Source: Gammaproteobacteria bacterium (GTDB lineage: Bacteria > Pseudomonadota > Gammaproteobacteria > GCA-001735895). From it: a DNA stretch of 14,956 nucleotides. Shown here piece after piece: positions 7,320 to 13,573 of the stretch (positions are counted from its first letter, which is position 1; every line of letters starts with the position of its first letter). The stretch lies in contig JAOTUD010000016.1 of assembly GCA_029864065.1 (NCBI GenBank), positions 1 through 14,956 of the forward strand, written 5' to 3'. Position numbers and translations under genes: made by a program. The notes beneath the pieces are model-generated. The model saw only the letters and a list, made by a program, of their open reading frames with translations. It had not been told where the DNA came from and made no database searches.

Positions 7320-7348
7320 CGTTATGTCTCCTCAATAACTTTGCGCGG

Positions 7349-9241
7349 TTAAAGGTCGTCCGGCATGGTGAAGTCGCGCGGGCTCGGCAAGGCAACCAGG
7401 TAAATCACCCACACCGTAAACAGGATCATCAGGATGTTGATGATCGAAATGTCCGCGCTGAAAGGCAGCGACCTGTCCATCACCGTAATTTCCGGGACCA
7501 GCGAGCCATGCACCGGGATAGCCGGATCGATGACGTCCATCGGGCCCAGCGATTCGCGGATTGCCTTGACCGCGCTCGTGCTGACCGGAATCGCCGCGTT
7601 AGAATCGATGCCGGCGGTACCCGGCCCGACCTCGCCCGCGGTCTGCACCGATTTGGCCGGGCTCGCGAGTACGAACTGGGTGCTTATCGTCGTCACCGCG
7701 CTGGACTGGGACGGATAGGTATCCGCCGGTATCGTTGCGGGCCGGATAAAGCTGAACTTCGCCGTATGTCCGCCCTGTGCCCATTCGTCCATGCTGAGCA
7801 GCCTGTAGAATCCGTTACGCATCAGCGCGGCAATTGCCCGGTCCCTGGACGGCGCCATCAGGAACACGCCATCGTGGCTGCCACCGGTCATCGCCAGCAG
7901 CTGGTCCCTCGGGCTCTCGGTGGAGTACGCCACTTCGATCTTGTCTGACAGGCCAAAGGAGTGCAGCAGCATTTCGAGCACCACCGCCGAGCCCGAACCT
8001 TTCGGGCCGGTGGCGATCCTGCTCATGCCGGAAATGGAATCGGCGCCGTTGGCGAGCCCGACCAGGTGTCCGGACTTGTAGCCAAGCACCGCGAACGCTT
8101 CCGCGTTTCTCTTTTGAACCGGACCGTCATCGTCAAGCTCGTAAAAAGCCTCGGCGCCGACAATCGCGACGCGCGCCTGCCCGGCGGCGAGCATATCCAG
8201 CGGCGAGGCGCTGTTGGTCAGATCGAGATCGCTGCCCGCGTAGCCGGAACGAATCGCGCGCAGCGCCCGTGCGGTATCGATTCCGCGACCGACGCCAGGG
8301 TCGCCGACCACGGCGATCTTGGCCGGTCCGCCGCTGCCGGCGCCTTTGGGCAGCAGGCCCTTCGACGCGAGAAATGTCGTCGCGACGCTGGCGGCAGACT
8401 GGGCGTCCAGGTCGACCGCCTTGTTCATCGCCTGCATGTCCGCCGGGCTAATCTTGCCGGCCAGTTTCTCCAGCACCGCGCGCAGACCCTTGTGGGTTGC
8501 CAACGCGTCGGCTCGCACCAGCGGTGCCACTTCGTAAACCGGGAAAAAATTCAGGTTATCTTCGAGCACCACCAGGTCGTACTCGGCGATCTGGCCATCG
8601 GTCATGAACATCTCGCCAACATCGGCGGTTCCGTCCAGCAACGCCGATACGATCTTGTCCTTGCCCTCGGTACCGACCGGAAAGGTCATGGTATTCGAGC
8701 CGGTAATTCCGTAGCGGCGGTTCATTTGCTGCAAACCGTCAGCCGGGCGCTGCACGAAATCCTCGTCCACGGCAAAGTTGATAGCGGATGCCCGGGTAAG
8801 GTCTTGGATCGTGCTGACCCCCAGGTCATTGGCTCTTTCCCGCGTCATCACCATCGCGTAATCGTTGGAAAACCCGAACTTGCCGGTCAACTCGATGCCG
8901 AGCGGTTTGAACAGGGCTTCGACCCTGGCGGTCGACGCCGCGCCATCGCTGGTGGGTGCCTGGCCGAGGAAGGTCAGGCTGGTGCCGTTGTACTCCGGGT
9001 AAACGTCGATCACGTCCTGCTTGATCGCTTCCATGATTTTCGGCGTGAGCCCGAAGGGTATGCTGCGCTCTACCGGGATGCCGTCGGCTTCGGCCATTTG
9101 CGCGATCATTTCCGCGAGGATCATGCTTTCGGCAAAGGGCTTGGCGCCGACTCGCAGGCTCCTGCGATCCTCGCCGGCGCAGGCGACCAGCGTTGCGGTC
9201 AGCAGGAATGCGATAATGTATTTTGTATATTTCGTCGTCAT
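7349..9241 (-). CDS. lipoprotein fusing an OpuAC-type and a TAXI-type solute-binding domain, with a C-terminal membrane helix
   Basis: A 630-residue protein. The N-terminal signal ends in a lipobox, LVAC, with Cys21 as lipidation site. Domain 1 (about 28-297) resembles OpuAC/ProX/OsmF glycine-betaine-type receptors: VGAKPFAESMILAEM at 31-45, GLTPKIMEAIKQDVIDVYPEY at 64-84 as a conserved lobe, and LLDGTADVGE at 201-210. Domain 2 (about 306-525) resembles TAXI receptors of TRAP carriers: GPKGSGSAVVLEMLLHSFGL at 412-431, then YSTESPRDQLLAM, and IPADTYPSQ at 504-512, close to the TAXI IPAGTYPGQ motif. A linker follows, then one hydrophobic helix at 598-617 and a 13-residue tail. It would sit in the periplasm, held in the inner membrane at both ends. 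It follows the BCCT gene by 12 bases with AGGGGG as ribosome binding site. No ABC or TRAP membrane subunit is encoded here. Domain families are fairly sure; the ligand is unknown. Confidence 0.87.
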   Translation of the reverse strand: MTTKYTKYIIAFLLTATLVACAGEDRRSLRVGAKPFAESMILAEMIAQMAEADGIPVERSIPFGLTPKIMEAIKQDVIDVYPEYNGTSLTFLGQAPTSDGAASTARVEALFKPLGIELTGKFGFSNDYAMVMTRERANDLGVSTIQDLTRASAINFAVDEDFVQRPADGLQQMNRRYGITGSNTMTFPVGTEGKDKIVSALLDGTADVGEMFMTDGQIAEYDLVVLEDNLNFFPVYEVAPLVRADALATHKGLRAVLEKLAGKISPADMQAMNKAVDLDAQSAASVATTFLASKGLLPKGAGSGGPAKIAVVGDPGVGRGIDTARALRAIRSGYAGSDLDLTNSASPLDMLAAGQARVAIVGAEAFYELDDDGPVQKRNAEAFAVLGYKSGHLVGLANGADSISGMSRIATGPKGSGSAVVLEMLLHSFGLSDKIEVAYSTESPRDQLLAMTGGSHDGVFLMAPSRDRAIAALMRNGFYRLLSMDEWAQGGHTAKFSFIRPATIPADTYPSQSSAVTTISTQFVLASPAKSVQTAGEVGPGTAGIDSNAAIPVSTSAVKAIRESLGPMDVIDPAIPVHGSLVPEITVMDRSLPFSADISIINILMILFTVWVIYLVALPSPRDFTMPDDL

Positions 9242-9253
9242 CTTGGTATCCCC

Positions 9254-10807
9254 CTAGGCCGCGCTTTCGTCGGTCCGGCTTTCGCCGGAAACCTGTCGCA
9301 CCACGGTATGCGTCTCCCTGATCTTCGGATCCTCGCGGATAATCCGGAAGAACGCGGCGAGCTGCATGATGATGATGAAGGTAAACGGAATCGCCCCGGT
9401 AATCGCCATGACTTTTGCAACCTTGACGCTTTCGGTGACGATCGTGGCGACGGTAATGCCGGCGATGATGAGGCCCCAGGTCAGCTTGAGTTTGATGGCC
9501 GGATTCAGGTTACCCTCGCTGGTCATCATGCTGATGACGAAAGTGCCCGAATCGGCGCTGGTCACCAGGAATATGAAAATCAGGCAGACCGCGAGGAAGT
9601 TCAGCAGGGTCGTGCCGGGGAAATATTCGAAGAAACCGAACAGCGCGCCGGCCACGTCGGCAAATACCTTGTCGGCGATACCGCCGGCGCCGAACAATTC
9701 GATGTGAATCGCGGCACCGCCGAACGCGGCGAACCATAACATCGAGACGATAGTCGGCACGCCGACCACGAAAATGACGAATTCGCGTATGGTGCGGCCG
9801 CGGCTGATACGTGCGATGAAGATACCGACGAAGGGTCCCCAGGCCAGCCACCAGATCAGGTAGGTCAGGGTCCAGCCGTGGAACCAGTTCCACGATCCCG
9901 CCGGCGTGTAGGCGTAGGTCTTGAACGACATCGGAATCAGCTGGATCAGGTAATCGCCGATGGCGTAGATAAAAGACTGGAACAGGTAGGCGGTAGGCCC
10001 GCCGAACAGCACCACCAGCAGGATCAGAATCGCGACGATCATGTTGATGTTGCTGAGAATCTTGATGCCCTTGTCGACGCCGGTACAGGCCGACAGCAGG
10101 AAACAGACGGTCATGACTGCAATAATGATCATGCTCATGGTGACGTTCTGCTCGGTGCCGAAAACCGCGCTCATGCCGGAGCGCACCATCAGCGTGCCCA
10201 TCGCCAGCGACCCGGCGAGTCCGAAGATAACCGCGATGACGGCGAGAATATCCGCGGTGTTGCCAATCTGCTTGAGCGTGCCCCTGCTGAACACGTTTTT
10301 GAACCCGACCAGGATAGGCGTCGACACCATCGACGGCAGCCCTAACCTGAAGGTAAAGTAGGCGATGACCAGCGCGCAGCAGCCGTATATCGACCAGGCG
10401 TGCAGGCCCCAGTGCAGGTTGGTGATGACCATCGCGTTGCGCGCGGCCTCGGCGGTCTCGCCTTCGCCGACCGGAGGCGTCATGAAGTGATAAATCGGCT
10501 CGGCCACGCCCCAGAACAGCAGGCCAGAGCCCATGCCCGCGGCGAACAGCATCGCGACCCAGGAGCCGGTGCTGAACTCGGGTTCGTCATCGTCGGCGCC
10601 GAGCTTGATATTGCCGTACTTCGAAAACGCCATGAATCCCATGATGGCAAGGAAAGACGTACATAAAGCCAGGAAATACCAGTCGAGCGCGGTTAACGAG
10701 TAATTCACCAGCCATTGCGCGGAACCGGTCATCGAATCCGGGTCGGCGACGCCCCAGATGGCGATGGCGGCACATAAAACCAGTGAGACGAGCATTACGG
10801 TGTTCAT
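9254..10807 (-). CDS. BCCT family (betaine/carnitine/choline-type) secondary transporter
   Basis: A 517-residue, twelve-helix carrier of normal family length. The glycine-rich unwound segment of the first repeat reads GMGSGLLFWGVAEP (91-104). The helix-8 tryptophan signature is WNWFHGWTLTYLIWWLAWGP (306-325), with the family ARISRGRTIREF following. TSADSGTF at 416-423 keeps the Thr-Ser pair that in BetP lines a sodium site, so Na+-coupled import is more likely than the Na+-independent CaiT mode; this is inference. The acidic DDDEPEFS loop before helix 3 is typical. Likely substrates are quaternary-ammonium or other zwitterionic compounds. The long regulatory C-terminal tail of osmosensing BetP is absent (about 30 residues), which fits nutrient uptake rather than osmostress control. 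It is the first gene of an operon with the double-receptor lipoprotein and Usp, preceded by a G-rich ribosome binding site. Confidence 0.95.
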   Translation of the reverse strand: MNTVMLVSLVLCAAIAIWGVADPDSMTGSAQWLVNYSLTALDWYFLALCTSFLAIMGFMAFSKYGNIKLGADDDEPEFSTGSWVAMLFAAGMGSGLLFWGVAEPIYHFMTPPVGEGETAEAARNAMVITNLHWGLHAWSIYGCCALVIAYFTFRLGLPSMVSTPILVGFKNVFSRGTLKQIGNTADILAVIAVIFGLAGSLAMGTLMVRSGMSAVFGTEQNVTMSMIIIAVMTVCFLLSACTGVDKGIKILSNINMIVAILILLVVLFGGPTAYLFQSFIYAIGDYLIQLIPMSFKTYAYTPAGSWNWFHGWTLTYLIWWLAWGPFVGIFIARISRGRTIREFVIFVVGVPTIVSMLWFAAFGGAAIHIELFGAGGIADKVFADVAGALFGFFEYFPGTTLLNFLAVCLIFIFLVTSADSGTFVISMMTSEGNLNPAIKLKLTWGLIIAGITVATIVTESVKVAKVMAITGAIPFTFIIIMQLAAFFRIIREDPKIRETHTVVRQVSGESRTDESAA

Positions 10808-10889
10808 AGGACAGACCCCCCCTTAGTTGTTGACCGGTTGGCTCCGGGCTATTTTTCGCGTTCAGTCAGGGATGCGACTGCTTCTCGCT

Positions 10890-10982
10890 GTCTAAATCGG
10901 CGCAAGGTATTTATCGCGACAGGATAAACGCTATCAATGCACAAGTCTAATTGACGCCCGCAGGCAATGGCTGCATGTCTAA
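10890..10982. repeat. three copies of GTCTAA upstream of the BCCT operon
   Basis: GTCTAA occurs at 10890-10895, 10945-10950 and 10977-10982, all in the same orientation, flanking the candidate promoter. Read on the minus strand each is TTAGAC followed by A or T. Three copies in 93 bases is more than expected by chance, but no known regulator motif was recognised. The remainder of the 10808-11021 gap shows no gene. Confidence 0.35.
10910..10937 (-). promoter_or_regulatory. candidate promoter and overlapping inverted repeat upstream of the BCCT operon
   Basis: On the minus strand TTGATA (10937-10932, 5 of 6 to consensus) is followed after 16 bases by GATAAA (10915-10910, 4 of 6). The same stretch holds a perfect inverted repeat, TTTATC (10910-10915) and GATAAA (10923-10928), with a 7-base centre, so a bound protein would cover the -10 element. 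Transcription would begin near 10903, leaving a leader of about 96 bases. Confidence 0.4.
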
Positions 10983-11021
10983 TAGGGGCAGTGTCAGGGG
11001 ATCTTCTTCGGGGATCTGCCG

Positions 11022-11369
11022 CTAACGCGCGGCGATGATGCCGACTTCGACGAGTAAATCGGGGCTCGCCAGGCGCGCCTCGATGCAGGCGCGGGCCGGC
11101 GCGTGACCTTGCGGCAACCACGCATCCCAGACTTCGTTCATACGCGCGAAATGCCCCATGCTGGCGATCCAGATCTGCGCCGACAGGATTTTGCCGTTAT
11201 CGGATCCGGCCTCGGCGAGCAGCGCATCGACCTTTTTCAGCACCTGCTCCGTTTGCGCCTTGATATCGGCGCTGGCATCGTCGGCGACCTGGCCCGCGAG
11301 GTAAACGGTGTCGCCATGTACCACGATCTGGCTCATGCGCTGATTGCTGTGACGGCGGGTTATGCTCAT
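11022..11369 (-). CDS. RidA/YjgF family protein (enamine/imine deaminase-like)
   Basis: A 115-residue Rid protein, a little shorter than E. coli RidA (128). The signature is near the C terminus: APARACIEARLASPDLLVEVGI, where Arg93 and Glu108 align with Arg105 and Glu120 of E. coli RidA, the residues that hold the imine substrate's carboxylate and activate water. The N-terminal GPY motif of canonical RidA is missing, replaced by SNQRMSQIVVHGDTVYLAGQV, so it belongs to another Rid subgroup. Proteins of this kind hydrolyse reactive enamines or imines and often accompany amine- or amino-acid-degrading pathways. GAGGAG stands 6 bases before the ATG, and the creatinase-like gene ends 17 bases upstream, so the two form an operon. 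It probably cleans up or processes an unstable intermediate of the same pathway. Confidence 0.9.
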   Translation of the reverse strand: MSITRRHSNQRMSQIVVHGDTVYLAGQVADDASADIKAQTEQVLKKVDALLAEAGSDNGKILSAQIWIASMGHFARMNEVWDAWLPQGHAPARACIEARLASPDLLVEVGIIAAR

Positions 11370-11386
11370 GCCTGGCTCCTCAAGAA

Positions 11387-12544
11387 TTAACGGTTAACGG
11401 TGATGATTTTGCGCGGGTAGTCGGTGATGTACTCGGTGCCGGATGCGGTCACCGCGATCGAGTCGCCGATGCGTCCGCCGAGACGGCCGTCGACGCTGAT
11501 GCCGCCATCGACCGCGAAGGTCATGCCCGGCTGCAGCAGGGTTTTATCGCCCTGCTTGAGCTCGGGCGATTCGAGGTAGGCCATGCCGATCGAGCGGCCG
11601 GTGCGGTAGCCGGTCTCGTAGCCGCGTTCGCGGTACACCTCGTTGGCCGCCTCGGCCACCGATTCGGCGCTAACGCCCGGGCGCATCGCGGCGATCGCGG
11701 CCTGCTGCGCGTCGATCGCGGCCTGCTGCACCTCGGCCGCCTCGTCGGAGACTTCCTTGATGAAAAACATGCGGTCGAAGCCGAGCTTGTACTGCTTGAA
11801 CTGAGCCATGTTGCAGAAACAGAAATACACCGGGTCGCCTCTTTCCAGCGGCTTGACGCTGGCGCGCCGGTGCACCATCGACGTGTCGCGGCCCGATTGC
11901 ATGATTTGCAGGTTGTAGATCATCGGCGAAATGAAGGCTTCCCAGCCTTTCGCCGTCAGAAAGCCCGCCGCCTTGCGCGTGCCCGCGTCGATGACGGCGA
12001 GCGCCGCCTCGTACTCGGGCCGTCCCTCGCCGAGCGCGTCTTCCGCCGCCTGCATCATCGCACCGGCGATTTCGCCGGCCTGTTTCATTATTTCGATTTC
12101 CTCGGGCGACTTGATCATGCGCATCTGGCCGAGCAGCGGCGCGATATCGTGCAGTTTGACACCGGGCAACTGGTCGTCGAACCAGTTGCGCACCAGCGGC
12201 GGCAGCGCGGCGATTTCGACGCCGATCCTGCCGGGATCGTCGCCGATCGCCTTTTTCAGCACGTTTTCCCAGCGGTTGGGTCCGGAATCTTCCCAGGTCG
12301 CGACATCGTCGACCCAGGTCATCGCGCCGACCATTTCGCTCTCCATCAGCGGGGTGATGACCAGCGGCGCCGCGTCCGGCCGAACCAGCAGGAAGGTCGG
12401 GCGCCCGAACTCGACCGAAAGGTAGCCCCAGAAGCCCGCGAGGTAGGCGATCGAGCTCTCGTCGGTAATGATTGCGAGATCGATACCGGCATCCTTCAGG
12501 CGTGACTGGAATTCGCTGGTGCGCTGGCGGGCCTGGTCTAGCAT
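11387..12544 (-). CDS. creatinase-like M24 family hydrolase without the usual metal ligands
   Basis: A 385-residue pita-bread-fold protein: an N-terminal creatinase domain (about 8-140) and a C-terminal M24 domain (about 148-370). The N domain carries IAYLAGFWGYLSVEFGRP (32-49), like the FGRP stretch of Pseudomonas creatinase. His225 in SGRDTSMVHRRAS aligns with creatinase catalytic His232. Where metallopeptidases have their metal ligands, this protein has no Asp in VYFCFCN (239-245), Arg-Ser in GYRTGRSIGM (312-321), Asp346 in FAVDGG and Gly360-Asp361 in RIGDSI. It is therefore unlikely to be a di-metal aminopeptidase. Creatinase splits creatine to sarcosine and urea; ectoine hydrolase is another metal-free relative. 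The creatinase glutamates at positions 262 and 358 appear as Asp257 and Gly360 by my alignment, so the reaction may differ. AGGA precedes the ATG by 7 bases. Confidence 0.85.
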   Translation of the reverse strand: MLDQARQRTSEFQSRLKDAGIDLAIITDESSIAYLAGFWGYLSVEFGRPTFLLVRPDAAPLVITPLMESEMVGAMTWVDDVATWEDSGPNRWENVLKKAIGDDPGRIGVEIAALPPLVRNWFDDQLPGVKLHDIAPLLGQMRMIKSPEEIEIMKQAGEIAGAMMQAAEDALGEGRPEYEAALAVIDAGTRKAAGFLTAKGWEAFISPMIYNLQIMQSGRDTSMVHRRASVKPLERGDPVYFCFCNMAQFKQYKLGFDRMFFIKEVSDEAAEVQQAAIDAQQAAIAAMRPGVSAESVAEAANEVYRERGYETGYRTGRSIGMAYLESPELKQGDKTLLQPGMTFAVDGGISVDGRLGGRIGDSIAVTASGTEYITDYPRKIITVNR

Positions 12545-12576
12545 ATTTATTTCCTGGATGGCGGCGGCTGACCGTT

Positions 12577-12589
12577 GTATATATCATAC
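12577..12589. promoter_or_regulatory. palindromic site in the divergent promoter gap
   Basis: GTAT (12577-12580) and ATAC (12586-12589) are inverted around ATATC, in the AT-rich centre of the 74-base gap between the divergent creatinase-like and racemase-like genes. The TTGTATATATCATAC stretch resembles operators bound by GntR/FCD-type regulators and overlaps possible -10 elements for both directions. The assignment to a regulator family is inference. Confidence 0.35.
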
Positions 12590-12618
12590 CGACTGCGCCA
12601 AAGGAATTAATTAAGCCC

Positions 12619-13386
12619 GTGACTTCGTCATCCATACTCGCCCCGGCACCCCGGGATATCCGCTTCGATGCGGGCCGCCACCCGCGCGCCAAGATCGGCT
12701 ACGTGCTGCTCGCCACCGAGCAGACCGTGCAGGACGATGTCATGACCCTGCGTCCGCCCGGTGTCGGCATCCATTTCACGCGCGCCGCGATCCCGGATTC
12801 GATCACCAGCGAATCGCTCGCCGCGCAGGTGGACCTGCTCGCCGATTGCGCCGCGACGCTGTTACCGGACGGCAGTCTCGACGTGGTCTGTTACGCCTGT
12901 ACCTCGGGCAGCCTGGTGATCGGCGAGGAGCGGGTGTTCGCCGAGTTGAAGCGCGGTGTGCCCAATGCCGTCGCGACCTCGCTGATCAGCGGCGTGATAC
13001 GCGCGCTGCAGGCGGTGCACGCGCGCCGTATCGTGGTCGCCACGCCTTACCTCGACGAGGTCAACCTGCGCGAGGTGGAGTACCTCGAGCAGGCGGGTTT
13101 CGAGGTGGTATCGATGTGCGGGCTGAATCTGGAGAAGGATAGCGACATGGTGCGTGTCGCGCCGGACTATATCGCCGAGTTTGCGCTCGCGCAGGATCGC
13201 ATCGACGCCGACGCAATATTCATCTCATGCGGTGCCCTGCGCACGCTCGACGTCATCGGCGAGATCGAAGCGCGCGCCGGCAAGCCCGCGATCTGCAGCA
13301 ACCAGGCGATGGTCTGGGATTGCCTGCGGCTCGCCGGAGTCGAAGATCGCTTCAGCGGATATGGCCGCCTGCTTTCCGATCACTGA
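12619..13386 (+). CDS. Asp/Glu racemase superfamily enzyme (maleate isomerase / EutA-like)
   Basis: A 255-residue cytoplasmic protein with the pseudo-symmetric Asp/Glu racemase fold. Both family cysteines are present: Cys94 in CYACTSGS (91-98) and Cys204 in FISCGALRTLD (201-211). Two cysteines fit racemases, maleate cis-trans isomerase and EutA-like proteins; arylmalonate decarboxylase keeps only the second. Other conserved pieces are IGYVLLATE (26-34), RPPGVGIHFTR (45-55), VATPYLDEVN (140-149) and SNQAMVWDCLRLAG (227-240). The frame is open from 12472, but that would overlap the divergent gene's coding region. I choose the GTG at 12619; AAGGA lies 13 bases before it, a rather long spacing, so the start is not certain. 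EutA homologues occur in ectoine-degradation clusters beside a creatinase-like M24 enzyme, matching the neighbour here. Substrate unknown. Confidence 0.86.
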   Translation: MTSSSILAPAPRDIRFDAGRHPRAKIGYVLLATEQTVQDDVMTLRPPGVGIHFTRAAIPDSITSESLAAQVDLLADCAATLLPDGSLDVVCYACTSGSLVIGEERVFAELKRGVPNAVATSLISGVIRALQAVHARRIVVATPYLDEVNLREVEYLEQAGFEVVSMCGLNLEKDSDMVRVAPDYIAEFALAQDRIDADAIFISCGALRTLDVIGEIEARAGKPAICSNQAMVWDCLRLAGVEDRFSGYGRLLSDH

Positions 13387-13438
13387 GCACATCCTGGTCA
13401 GGTCCGAACGGCGCTACTCGAGTCCAGGAGCATCGTCA

Positions 13439-13457
13439 TCCCGGCCTTGAGCCGGGA
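13439..13457. repeat. REP-like hairpin between convergent genes
   Basis: TCCCGGC (13439-13445) and GCCGGGA (13451-13457) form a perfect 7-bp stem with loop CTTGA, in the context GTCATCCCGGCCTTGAGCC. This closely resembles the dispersed REP-like palindromes common in proteobacterial intergenic regions. Located 52 bases after the racemase-like gene, it may also help end transcription. Confidence 0.6.
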
Positions 13458-13514
13458 TCCAGTCGAGGCTGAGGATCGCGGTCAAAACGAAATTCCATTC
13501 GTACCTGGATCGCC

Positions 13515-13529
13515 GAAACCATCGGTTTC
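13515..13529. terminator. small hairpin in the convergent spacer, possible bidirectional terminator
   Basis: GAAACC (13515-13520) and GGTTTC (13524-13529) form a perfect 6-bp stem around ATC, in an AT-rich stretch between the ends of the racemase-like gene and xseA. There is no clean T-tract on either side, so the terminator role is weakly supported. Confidence 0.3.
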
Positions 13530-13573
13530 AATGAATTATTCGAATTAACTCAGTAGCATCCGTATTAAATTCG

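Noticed and set aside
7961..9739. A 592-codon open frame on the plus strand
   Set aside because: It lies antisense to the receptor and BCCT genes, has no family motif, and its His/Arg/Gly-rich composition is that of a GC-rich shadow frame.
11387..12544. DMSP lyase DddP, suggested by an M24 protein near a BCCT carrier
   Set aside because: DddP keeps Asp/His/Glu iron ligands; these positions are not conserved here.
11387..12544. Ectoine hydrolase EutD/DoeA
   Set aside because: The N-terminal stretch has the creatinase-like FGRP motif rather than the DGWSFYVHQ-type motif I recall for DoeA, and the other ectoine genes are absent. It remains a distant alternative.
12472..12618. Upstream ATG for the racemase-like gene (304 residues)
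   Set aside because: It runs antisense through the start of the creatinase-like gene and adds 49 residues without family similarity.
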